Positions 1 to 7,794 of a DNA stretch of 64,000 nt are shown here, piece by piece. The stretch lies in the NCBI GenBank assembly GCA_047626725.1, contig JBLHSG010000021.1, positions 1 through 64,000 of the forward strand, in the 5' to 3' direction. The position numbers and the translations under genes are program-made. This DNA comes from Ascidiaceihabitans sp034111945 (lineage in GTDB: Bacteria; Pseudomonadota; Alphaproteobacteria; Rhodobacterales; Rhodobacteraceae). Under the pieces are notes generated by a model. The model was not told the DNA's origin and ran no database searches. It saw only the letters and a program-made list of their open reading frames with translations. Within the stretch, counting starts at the first letter, position 1; each line of letters begins with the position of its first letter.

Positions 1-1
1 G

Positions 2-568
2 ACTGTTCAAACGACCTTCATCGAGGGCGGTAAAACCGTCGATACGCCAACCCTATTGGTGGCGGCGATGGCGATCATCAAAAACCCGTGGTTCGGCCGT
101 GGTTACGTCGAAGATTTGCGCCCTGAAATCCGCAGCCATGGCCCCGTGTTGGGCAAACTGTTGACCGATATGATCCTGAAAGAAACTGGCGGCACAGTTG
201 AGGGTTACGGCAAAGCATCTGTCGTCGGTATGGGCGGTGAATTGGAGCACGCCCAAGGGCTGACGCACACCTTGTTTTTCGGCAATCAATACCGCAATGC
301 AGTGGACGCGAAATCCTATCTGGTGTTCGCGAATACGCGTGGTGCTGCGGGCACATCGCTGATGATTCCCTTGATGCACAAAGACGACGGCGGGTTGCGA
401 TCACATTATCAAACCATCCACACATCCGTGCCTGATGCCCCTGCCGAAGACGAAGTAATTGTCGCCCTTGGCGCATCCATCGGCGGACACCCGAACCACC
501 GCATTGGCAATCGGTATCAGGACCTAAAAGAAATGGGCCACGACGCGGATAACCCCGCCGGTGTTTGA
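2..568 (+). CDS. Amino acid synthesis family protein (DUF1185), 5' truncated
   Basis: The reading frame is already open at base 2, so the N-terminus lies outside the window; 188 codons plus stop are present. The sequence matches my memory of the DUF1185 'amino acid synthesis' family, including the conserved stretches around NPWFGRGYVEDL, HGPVLG and GGHPNHRIG near the end. The biochemical role of this family is not well established; members often sit in catabolic clusters beside transporters. The stop overlaps the GTG start of the following hydrolase by 8 bases, so the two are probably translationally coupled. Family assignment is by recall of motifs, not by search. Confidence 0.75.
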   Translation, partial: TVQTTFIEGGKTVDTPTLLVAAMAIIKNPWFGRGYVEDLRPEIRSHGPVLGKLLTDMILKETGGTVEGYGKASVVGMGGELEHAQGLTHTLFFGNQYRNAVDAKSYLVFANTRGAAGTSLMIPLMHKDDGGLRSHYQTIHTSVPDAPAEDEVIVALGASIGGHPNHRIGNRYQDLKEMGHDADNPAGV

Positions 569-1355
569 AACCGCACCTGACGGAACCGCGTTCGAGTTGA
601 CGGGCCAAAAGGATGCACCGTGTATCGTTTTGATCCACGGGCTTGGGTTGTCGTGCAGGCTATGGAACGCGCATTTACCGGCGTTTAGCGGATGGCGGGT
701 TTTGCGCTATGACCTGTTCGGTCATGGGCAAACCGCGCCGTCCTTTAGCGTTGGCAGTTTAACCCTGTATGCAGATCAAATCGCTAACTTGATGGATCAT
801 TTGAACATCGACCGCGCGCACATTGTCGGGTTTTCGATCGGGGGCATGATCAATCGCCGTTTTGCCTTGGACCATCCCGAAAAAACGTTGTCGTTGGTCA
901 TTCTGAATTCACCTCATGATCGGGGGCAGGACGCGCAAGAACATGTCGAAGCCCGCGCGCAGGCAGCGCGGGAACAAGGCGCGTTTGCGACCTTTGATGC
1001 TGCACTAAAACGGTGGTTCACCCCGGACTATTTGCAGTCTGGCGATGGCGATGGCGCTGCCCGCGTGCGTGAATGGCGCGAACAAGTCGACGACGAAAGC
1101 TATGCCCAAACCGCGTGGGTGCTGGCAAATGGCGTACGCGAATTGATCGCGCCAGTGCCACCAGTTGCTGTGCCGACGCTGGTGATGACCTGCGAACACG
1201 ACGTCGGATCAACCCCAAAGATGAGCCACGATATCGCCGCTGAAATCAAAGGGGCCAAAACCATCATCGTGCAAAGCCTTCAACATTTGGGCCTATTAGA
1301 AGACCCCGATGCGTTCACCAATCCGATCACAAAATTCCTGAACAACGTTGATTAA
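561..1355 (+). CDS. Alpha/beta hydrolase (3-oxoadipate enol-lactonase-like)
   Basis: This 264-residue protein is a typical alpha/beta-hydrolase-fold enzyme. It shows the oxyanion-hole HGLG motif near residue 26, the nucleophile elbow GFSIGG with Ser near residue 93, an acid in EHDVG and a late His in QHLGLLEDP. The overall pattern resembles PcaD-type 3-oxoadipate enol-lactonases, but substrate cannot be read from sequence. I chose the GTG start at 561, which overlaps the upstream DUF1185 gene, because the N-terminus (FETAPDGTAFEL) then aligns with the family. The gene converges on tctA with a 4-base overlap of the stop codons. There is no signal peptide, so it is expected to be cytoplasmic. 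Confidence 0.8.
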   Translation: MFETAPDGTAFELTGQKDAPCIVLIHGLGLSCRLWNAHLPAFSGWRVLRYDLFGHGQTAPSFSVGSLTLYADQIANLMDHLNIDRAHIVGFSIGGMINRRFALDHPEKTLSLVILNSPHDRGQDAQEHVEARAQAAREQGAFATFDAALKRWFTPDYLQSGDGDGAARVREWREQVDDESYAQTAWVLANGVRELIAPVPPVAVPTLVMTCEHDVGSTPKMSHDIAAEIKGAKTIIVQSLQHLGLLEDPDAFTNPITKFLNNVD

Positions 1356-2863
1356 TCGCCGTCAGCCACACCTCGCATACGGAGCCGCGCGCGACGTGCG
1401 CGATAGCTTGGCAACACCACCAAAAACACGGCGATGGCCAGTAATCCCAAGGTCATAGGACGTTCCCAGATGAACGAAATACCATCGTACAACTGCATTG
1501 AACGCGAAAAGTTATTTTCCAACATACCGCCCAAAATGAACCCGATCAGCAGAGGGGCCAATGGATAATCAGCGAACCGCAATACCGTTGCGCAGACGCC
1601 AAAACCAACCAGCAACAGCAGTTCGGTCGCGTTATTCTGACCGATGTAGGCCCCCATCAAGGTAAAGAATAAAATGAATGGGATCAGGTAGGTACGTGGC
1701 ACCGACAGCACTTTGGCGATGTAGGGGATCAGTGGCAGGTTCAGTACCAATAGCACCAGATTACCGATAAACATCGACATGATGACAGCCCAGAACACTT
1801 GCGGTTCGTCGATCATCAGCCGTGGGCCTGGCGTGACGTTCAGCGCGATCAATGCACCCAGCAAAATTGCCGTGGTGCCCGACCCCGGAATGCCCAGAGT
1901 TAACAGCGGCACAAACGATCCGGTACAGGCAGCGTTGTTGGCAGTTTCGGGGGCAGCAAGACCCTTGATTGACCCTTTACCAAACTGATCCTGTTCCTCT
2001 TTGGTCGCGATATTACGTTCGACCGCGTAGCCCAAGAATGACGCAATCGTCGCGCCCGCCCCGGGCAAAACACCGATAAAGAACCCTTGGATCGATTGGC
2101 GCCCGATGACCGGTGCAATGGCGCGAGCCTCGGCGCGGGTAATCCGCAAATCTTTGATATCGTCGCCGCCAGCAATTGCCGCTTTGGGTTTCAAAACCAG
2201 AAATATCGCCTCGGGTAACGCGAACATTGCCATGGCCAAAGTGATGAAACCAAACCCCGACTGCAAATCCATCAAACCCATGGTAAAGCGCGGGGCGTTG
2301 AACAATGCGCCCTCGCCGACCGTTGCCATAATCAGGCCCAAGACCGTCATCATCATGGCCTTTGTCACCTGCCCCGTGCCTGCAAATGCGGCGATTGCGG
2401 ACAGGCCAACAACCATCAGCGCAAAGTATTCGGACGAATGGAACAACAACGCGACAGATGACAGTGCGGGTGCAAAAATCATCAAAAGGATCGCGCCGAT
2501 TGTACCACCACAAAAACTGGCGATTGCGGCGATGGTCAGGGCCTTGCCGGCCTTGCCTTGTCGCGCCATTGGATAGCCATCAAACGCCGAGGCAACAGTG
2601 CCCGCGACCCCCGGCGCATTCAGTAAAATCGACGAGGTCGAGCCACCAAAAATCGCGCCGTAATAAACGCCTGCCAGCAGGATCAACGCGGCCGATGGGT
2701 CGCCCATGGAAATTGCCACAGGGATCATAATCGAGATGATCGACATTGGGCCCAAGCCCGGCAACATCCCGATGAATGTGCCCAACAAACAGCCCGCGAC
2801 AACCATCAACAGGTTCTTGAGCGAAAAGGCTGTTTCTAAGCCAATGAGTAATCCTTCGAGCAT
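1352..2863 (-). CDS. tctA: Tripartite tricarboxylate transporter, large permease TctA
   Basis: This is the large membrane subunit (503 residues) of a TTT-family secondary transporter, which imports di- and tricarboxylates or related acids with a periplasmic binding protein. Family hallmarks are visible: a glycine/proline-rich GMLPGLGPM near residue 32, the signature GGSTSSILLNAPG near residue 73, and about 11-12 hydrophobic segments. A second Gly/Pro-rich stretch, GVLPGAGATI, is placed as in the internally repeated TctA fold. The gene lies one base after tctB, so translation is probably coupled. The solute is unknown; citrate is only the founding substrate of the family. Confidence 0.93.
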   Translation of the reverse strand: MLEGLLIGLETAFSLKNLLMVVAGCLLGTFIGMLPGLGPMSIISIMIPVAISMGDPSAALILLAGVYYGAIFGGSTSSILLNAPGVAGTVASAFDGYPMARQGKAGKALTIAAIASFCGGTIGAILLMIFAPALSSVALLFHSSEYFALMVVGLSAIAAFAGTGQVTKAMMMTVLGLIMATVGEGALFNAPRFTMGLMDLQSGFGFITLAMAMFALPEAIFLVLKPKAAIAGGDDIKDLRITRAEARAIAPVIGRQSIQGFFIGVLPGAGATIASFLGYAVERNIATKEEQDQFGKGSIKGLAAPETANNAACTGSFVPLLTLGIPGSGTTAILLGALIALNVTPGPRLMIDEPQVFWAVIMSMFIGNLVLLVLNLPLIPYIAKVLSVPRTYLIPFILFFTLMGAYIGQNNATELLLLVGFGVCATVLRFADYPLAPLLIGFILGGMLENNFSRSMQLYDGISFIWERPMTLGLLAIAVFLVVLPSYRARRARLRMRGVADGD

Positions 2864-2864
2864 G

Positions 2865-3359
2865 TCAGCCTCCTAGCAAGTCCGCAACGAACCCCGGAAC
2901 GGGTCGCAAATAAATGCCCAACGCGACTTGGACCAGAAACCACACGATACCGGTGGCAAGGGCGGCGATCAGGATCGTCAAACCCCAACGACGTTCACCC
3001 AGAATGGCAGAACCAGCGATCAAGAAACCGCTTGTCGAAAACAGAAAACCGGCAGGACGCAGCAGCAACGCGTAGGCAACCATCAGACCCAAAAGCATCA
3101 GCGCCTGACCCAATTTGTATTCCGTTAGACGGCGGTAATCGATGTCGCCGATCTTTGCTTCGCCCTTTTCAAGGCCCAGCAAAATGATGGTAGATGCGAC
3201 GATGCCAAGGATCGACAGGACCTTGGGAAAGGTCGAGGGCCAGATCGGGTTACGTTTCATGAAAGGGGCCAACGCACCATCCATCGTGAACCAAGCCGTG
3301 TAGCCATAGGCCAGGCAAATCCCCAGCAATATCAATGCGATCCAGCGGTCTAACGCCAT
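2865..3359 (-). CDS. tctB: Tripartite tricarboxylate transporter, small permease TctB
   Basis: This is the small four-helix membrane subunit of the TTT transporter. Four hydrophobic segments are visible (residues ~5-20, ~45-62, ~85-105, ~112-150), consistent with TctB size. I start at the ATG whose complement is at 3357-3359 (MALDRWIAL) because a GGGGG Shine-Dalgarno tract lies just upstream; an ATG ten codons earlier (3389) has no visible ribosome site. Order tctC-tctB-tctA on the minus strand is the usual operon order. A strong hairpin separates it from tctC. Confidence 0.88.
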   Translation of the reverse strand: MALDRWIALILLGICLAYGYTAWFTMDGALAPFMKRNPIWPSTFPKVLSILGIVASTIILLGLEKGEAKIGDIDYRRLTEYKLGQALMLLGLMVAYALLLRPAGFLFSTSGFLIAGSAILGERRWGLTILIAALATGIVWFLVQVALGIYLRPVPGFVADLLGG

Positions 3360-3405
3360 GGTAGCCCCCAACAATTTTAGAAAATTCAAGTTTGAAAATC
3401 AGGAA

Positions 3406-3431
3406 CGGGGCGCGACCAAATGCGCGCCCCG
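3406..3431 (-). terminator. Intercistronic hairpin between tctC and tctB
   Basis: CGGGGCGCG (3406-3414) pairs perfectly with CGCGCCCCG (3423-3431) around an 8-nt loop. It lies 13 bases after the tctC stop and has no long T tract, so it more likely stabilises or partly attenuates the tctC transcript than fully terminates it. That arrangement commonly lets binding-protein mRNA exceed permease mRNA. Confidence 0.7.
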
Positions 3432-3443
3432 AAAGGCTAGCTT

Positions 3444-4430
3444 TTAAAGAAAGCCGAGCTTTTTCATCAAGTCGCCGATGGTCTTTTCCTGCGCTTCTAG
3501 GAACGCACGGAAGTCATCACCAGGGTTGTGGATGTTGACCCAACCGTTGCGCGCGCGCACGACTTCCCATTCGGGTGTGTCATACATTTGGGCAATCGCG
3601 TCTTGGTACATCGCGACCTTGTCCGCAGGCATGCCCGGAGCGCCAAAGAAACCGCGCCAGTTCACGAACGTGGTGTCGATCCCTTGTTCCTGCATGGTCA
3701 TGGCATCGGGGGCTGCGGCGACGCGATCACCTGCTGTAATGCCGATGATTTTGACTTCACCTGCGCTGGCCAAATCAACCGCTTCGGAAAAGCCAGTGGA
3801 CAGTGCTGCGATTTCGCCAGACAGCAGGGCCGCCATGGCTTTGCCGCCCGCATCGTAGGGAATATACTTTACGCCCAGCGCGTCTTTGCCTGCAGCTTCC
3901 ATCACCATGGCTGCAACCAGATGGTCCATGCCACCCGGTACAGAACCGCCGCCGATGGCTGTTGCACTTGGGTCCGCGTCGTAGGCTGCGATCAGGTCTG
4001 CCATTGAATTGACAGGGCTGTCTTTGCCCACCACGATTGCCGCGTAATCACCGATTGTGCCGGCCACCAACGTCAGATCGCTAAAGTTATACGGGAACAC
4101 ACCCGTCAACGAACGGATCACGATTGGCGTTGAATTCACCATCAATGTGCCGTGGTTGCTGTCTGCGTTTTCGATCAGGAAACCAATGGCTTTGCCGCCA
4201 CCGCCACCCGACATGTTTTCGTAAGATGCTGTGCCAACAAGGCCCGCACCGGTCAGCGCTTCGCCTGTGCCGCGCGCTGTGCCGTCCCAGCCACCACCAG
4301 CACCGCCGGGGATTAAAAAGTGAATGCTGTCTACAACCTGATGCCCGTCGGCATATGCTGGTGCTGTAAAACCAAACACTGCAACAGCGCTCGCGATAAG
4401 GACACGACGTCCGAGATTAAATGTCATCAT
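3444..4430 (-). CDS. tctC: Tripartite tricarboxylate transporter, binding protein TctC
   Basis: This 328-residue periplasmic solute receptor of the TTT family begins with a Sec signal peptide (hydrophobic core ILIASAVAVFGF, likely cleavage after AYADG region, ~residue 28). The mature part has family features: an early PGGAGGGWD carboxylate-binding loop near residue 40 and a Gly-rich GGGSVPGGMDH near residue 160. It is the first gene of the tctCBA operon and is divergent from the tctDE-type two-component genes. The ligand is not predictable from sequence. Confidence 0.93.
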   Translation of the reverse strand: MMTFNLGRRVLIASAVAVFGFTAPAYADGHQVVDSIHFLIPGGAGGGWDGTARGTGEALTGAGLVGTASYENMSGGGGGKAIGFLIENADSNHGTLMVNSTPIVIRSLTGVFPYNFSDLTLVAGTIGDYAAIVVGKDSPVNSMADLIAAYDADPSATAIGGGSVPGGMDHLVAAMVMEAAGKDALGVKYIPYDAGGKAMAALLSGEIAALSTGFSEAVDLASAGEVKIIGITAGDRVAAAPDAMTMQEQGIDTTFVNWRGFFGAPGMPADKVAMYQDAIAQMYDTPEWEVVRARNGWVNIHNPGDDFRAFLEAQEKTIGDLMKKLGFL

Positions 4431-4538
4431 TGGTTCCTCCCATTTGACAACCGACCGCTTGGCGGCTCAGTTGACGGTGTTAACCACAACAACCTGACAT
4501 AGACCTGTCACGAACGCCAAAAATTCAAGCGAGGTGCG
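4431..4538. promoter_or_regulatory. Divergent tctC / tctD promoter region with small dyad
   Basis: This 108-bp gap must hold promoters for both the tctCBA operon and the tctDE genes. TGACA (4495-4499) and TGTCA (4506-4510) form an inverted repeat with a 6-bp spacer. It is a candidate TctD binding site only by position; response-regulator sites of this group are often direct repeats, so the assignment is weak. Confidence 0.4.
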
Positions 4539-5204
4539 ATGAAGTTTCTGCTGATCGAAGACAATCAAGCCCTCGCTGATGCTGTTTCTGCGCGTATGCA
4601 GCTGGATGGTCATGTCATTGATCATGCTGGCACAATTCGCGACGCGCTGGCCTATTCCGAAACCGGTGAATACGATCTGATCTTGCTGGATATCATGCTG
4701 CCAGACGGTGACGGGCGCAGTTTTTTACAAGCGCATCGTGACGGAAAAAAGGACACACCGGTGATTGTGTTAACGGCTCGTAGTCAGGTTTCCGACAGAA
4801 TCAGCATGCTGGATTTGGGGGCTGACGACTATGTCACAAAGCCATTTGACCACGCCGAATTGCAGGCCCGATGCAGGGCGGTTTTGCGGCGAAAAGCAGG
4901 GGCATCGCGCACCGTTATGCGGCTTGGCGATGTGGCGTTTGACCCTGTCGCGGGCAACGTCATTGTCAACGATCAGACCATCAGTTTGCGCAACAAAGAA
5001 CTGCGCCTGCTAGAGCTGTTGATTAATGCGCCGGGTCAAATTTTTCCCAAACAGAAACTGGTGGACCGGTTGTTTTCCTATGACGATGACGTGTCTGAAA
5101 ACGCGGTCGAAGTATACATTGGCAGGCTGCGCAAACACTTGGCCCCGTCGTCGTTAAAAATCACAACTTTGCGCGGTTTGGGCTATCGGTTGGACCATGA
5201 TTGA
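4539..5204 (+). CDS. tctD: OmpR-family response regulator (TctD-like)
   Basis: This is a 221-residue response regulator with an N-terminal receiver domain. The phosphoacceptor is Asp51 in LLDIMLPDGDG, with Thr79 and Lys101 at the conserved switch positions. A C-terminal winged-helix OmpR/PhoB effector domain covers residues ~125-220 (RNKELRLLELL, VYIGRLRKHL, TLRGLGYRL). It overlaps the sensor kinase gene by 8 bases. Placement divergent from tctCBA is the classic TctD arrangement, where the regulator induces the transporter in response to its substrate. Confidence 0.92.
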   Translation: MKFLLIEDNQALADAVSARMQLDGHVIDHAGTIRDALAYSETGEYDLILLDIMLPDGDGRSFLQAHRDGKKDTPVIVLTARSQVSDRISMLDLGADDYVTKPFDHAELQARCRAVLRRKAGASRTVMRLGDVAFDPVAGNVIVNDQTISLRNKELRLLELLINAPGQIFPKQKLVDRLFSYDDDVSENAVEVYIGRLRKHLAPSSLKITTLRGLGYRLDHD

Positions 5205-6543
5205 CACCCCGCACACCTCTGGATCATTGCGCAATCGGTTGACCGCAATTTTGATTGGCGGCGCGGCGGTGCTGGCGATTTTGCTGTATTTGGTTGTGCG
5301 CAATTACGCCGCACAGATCGCGCAACAGGGCCAAGACAACATTCTAAATGCCTCCGTCACCTCGATCCTGGATGCGGCCGTTATTCGTGATGGGCAGTTG
5401 GAAATTGATTTCCCGTATTCATCGTTTTCGATGCTCAACACCGGGTCCGATGATCGCGTATTTTACGCCATTTATCAGGGTGACACGATCCTGTCCGGCT
5501 ACGCTGATTTACCGCGTGTGCAGGGGGCGGATACGGTGCAAATTGACGGCACTGATGTTCGAATTGCAACCGCGTCGCGGGTTTTGATTGGGGCCAACGC
5601 GCGCACAAAAATTTCTGTTTCGGTTGCACAAACCAAAGACGCGCTATCGCTGACCCTGAACCGGATTTCAAAACAAGTCGCGGGTTTTGGCGCTGGTTTT
5701 TTTGCCTTGGCGACCTTGCTGTCGTTTTGGGCCACATCAACGACAATCGGACAGTTAAAACGGCTGACCACTTCCGTAACGCGGCGTGGTCCACAAGATT
5801 TGTCACCCGTCGTCAAACCCGTGCCGACAGAAATGGTGCCGCTGGTGTCGTCGCTGAACAACTTGATGCAGCGGTTGGACCAAAGCCTTAGCCAATCCGA
5901 GGATTTCATCGCCGAAGCGGCCCACCGCGTGCGCACCCCATTGGCCACCGTGCGGTCGCATGCGGAAACAACGTTGCAGCGTGTTGGCAAAGAAGAAAAC
6001 CGCCAATCTTTGCGCGCCATGATCCGTGCGATTGACGAAAGTTCGCGCGCGGCAGGGCAATTGTTGGACCACGCGATGATCACGTTTCGCGCCGATCACC
6101 TGGAACGCCAAGACATTGATTTGGTCGAATTGGTCCAAGACCTCGTACTGCGGCTGACCCCGATCGCCGAGATGAAGGACGTCGATTTACGTCTATCAGG
6201 TGCGGCCAGTATCCAGATTTCTGGTGATCCGATTTTGTTGCAAAACGCCGTGCGCAATTTGATCGACAATGCCCTGAAATATTCCCCCAGCGACAGCTTG
6301 ATCGCAATTGATGTGACAGACACCCCCTCTCCTCGGGTCGAAATTCGTGACCAAGGACCGGGGTTTCCCGTTGATGAAATCGCAACTTTGACCGGCAGAT
6401 TTGTGCGCGGACAAAACGCGACAGCCATCATCGGATCGGGCTTGGGGCTGACCATCGCACAAGATGTCGCCAACGCGCACGGCGGCAAAATCGCCCTCTC
6501 CAATCATCCACAGGGGGGCGCATGCGTTACCTTTTCGCTTTAG
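5197..6543 (+). CDS. tctE: Sensor histidine kinase (TctE-like)
   Basis: This 448-residue membrane kinase has a first membrane helix at residues ~13-35, a periplasmic sensing segment to ~160, and a second helix at ~162-182. A HAMP-like linker follows, then the dimerisation domain with phosphoacceptor His243 (EAAHRVRTPLA). The ATPase domain shows the N box (NAVRNLIDNALKYSP), G1 (DQGPGFP) and G2 (GSGLGLTIA). The periplasmic segment fits the TctE sensor type. The start overlaps tctD and the end overlaps the next gene by 22 bases, so all three are one operon. Confidence 0.92.
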   Translation: MIDTPHTSGSLRNRLTAILIGGAAVLAILLYLVVRNYAAQIAQQGQDNILNASVTSILDAAVIRDGQLEIDFPYSSFSMLNTGSDDRVFYAIYQGDTILSGYADLPRVQGADTVQIDGTDVRIATASRVLIGANARTKISVSVAQTKDALSLTLNRISKQVAGFGAGFFALATLLSFWATSTTIGQLKRLTTSVTRRGPQDLSPVVKPVPTEMVPLVSSLNNLMQRLDQSLSQSEDFIAEAAHRVRTPLATVRSHAETTLQRVGKEENRQSLRAMIRAIDESSRAAGQLLDHAMITFRADHLERQDIDLVELVQDLVLRLTPIAEMKDVDLRLSGAASIQISGDPILLQNAVRNLIDNALKYSPSDSLIAIDVTDTPSPRVEIRDQGPGFPVDEIATLTGRFVRGQNATAIIGSGLGLTIAQDVANAHGGKIALSNHPQGGACVTFSL

Positions 6544-7526
6544 TATTTTTCCTGTTTCCTGCAATTTTGACTGCTCAAGATTGGGAAGACCGCCAGACGT
6601 TTGGTGCAGAAAATGCCCCGACTTTGCGCATTATTTCCAGCACAGACACGTCGTTTTTTGCACCTGTGATCCAAAGCTATCTGGCCCGTCACCCGGGCCA
6701 ATCCGTCGAATACCATGTGACCAGCACGGCGCAATTGGACCGCATCTTTCGCGAGGATCCCAGCGCATTTGATCTGGTTATTTCCAGTGCGATGGACTTG
6801 CAATTCAAACTGGCGAACGACGGTTTTGCCCGCGTTTTGGCCGACGTTCAGCACCCTGATTGGGCGCAATGGCGGCGCAGTTTGTTTGCCTTTACCACCG
6901 AACCCGCCGCGATTGTGATCAACCGTGCCGCATTCGAAAACCAACCGATGCCACAAACCCGCCAAGACCTGATCGAGGCGTTGCGTGCTGATCCTGATCG
7001 GTTTCGCGCACGGCTGGGCACCTACGACGTGCGCCAATCGGGTCTTGGGTTTTTGTTTGCCACCCAAGATGCGCGAACTTCGGAAACCTACTGGCGTTTG
7101 ATGGAAGTCATGGGCGCGATGGGTACCCGATTGTACTGCTGTTCGGGCGGAATGATCGACGATGTGGTCAGCGGTGACATCGTGGTGGCCTACAATGTTT
7201 TGGGCAGCTACGCGTCGGCGCGCACAGACATCGCGGACACAATCAAAGTGATCTTACCATCCGATTTTCACACAACGATGATGCGCACAGCATTCGTGTC
7301 GCGCGATGCACCACAGGCGGCGGCAGCGACGCTGTTTATTCAGCATTTGATCGCCATGCAGTCGGGCACATCGCCTGCGGATGGTTTTGCCTTGCCGCTG
7401 TTGGAAACCGCCAGCCCAAAAGAAGGCCAAGTCACAATCGCACTGGAGCCTGCATTGATGACCTACCTTGATGCGCTAAAGAAACAGACGTTCCTAAAAG
7501 AATGGGTCAACGCTGTCATTCAATAG
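6522..7526 (+). CDS. Periplasmic binding protein co-operonic with tctDE
   Basis: This 334-residue exported protein begins with a signal peptide (residues 1-18, cleavage near LTAQD). The mature part looks like an ABC-type, Fe(III)/extracellular solute-binding fold: TLRIISSTDTSFFAPVI at the start, then FDLVISSAMD, and a GLGFLFA region. No permease follows. A binding protein fused in operon to TctDE, with a 22-base overlap, suggests it serves as an accessory sensor that presents ligand to the kinase rather than as a transport receptor. That role is inference. Confidence 0.75.
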   Translation: MRYLFALVFFLFPAILTAQDWEDRQTFGAENAPTLRIISSTDTSFFAPVIQSYLARHPGQSVEYHVTSTAQLDRIFREDPSAFDLVISSAMDLQFKLANDGFARVLADVQHPDWAQWRRSLFAFTTEPAAIVINRAAFENQPMPQTRQDLIEALRADPDRFRARLGTYDVRQSGLGFLFATQDARTSETYWRLMEVMGAMGTRLYCCSGGMIDDVVSGDIVVAYNVLGSYASARTDIADTIKVILPSDFHTTMMRTAFVSRDAPQAAAATLFIQHLIAMQSGTSPADGFALPLLETASPKEGQVTIALEPALMTYLDALKKQTFLKEWVNAVIQ

Positions 7527-7794
7527 GGTCAAAACGGCAAATAAACGGCTATTTTATGATACAATCTGTGTCACTCTTAGTTGTTTCGTTACCTAATTCG
7601 CACAATTTGCGCGCGAAGTGCCCTGCAACCTGTACAGTACGTAAAAATGGCTTGATCGCGTGCGTGCTGACTGCGTAAATTCACTCAAAAGTAGGGGTCC
7701 GATCATATCCCGTTGCAAACAAAGCGATTTTTAATCAACACGGTCACATTATGGCCAAAAAAACGCGCACGAAACCAGGGACACGCCACGCAAA
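7527..7794 (+). promoter_or_regulatory. Leader region with a 15-codon ORF before the regulator gene
   Basis: This 268-bp gap holds no large gene. An ATG at 7751 opens a 15-codon, Lys/Arg/Thr-rich frame (MAKKTRTKPGTRHAK) whose TGA at 7796-7798 overlaps the next gene's ATG as ATGA. It could be a leader peptide that couples translation, or chance. No clear promoter or terminator stands out. Confidence 0.35.
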
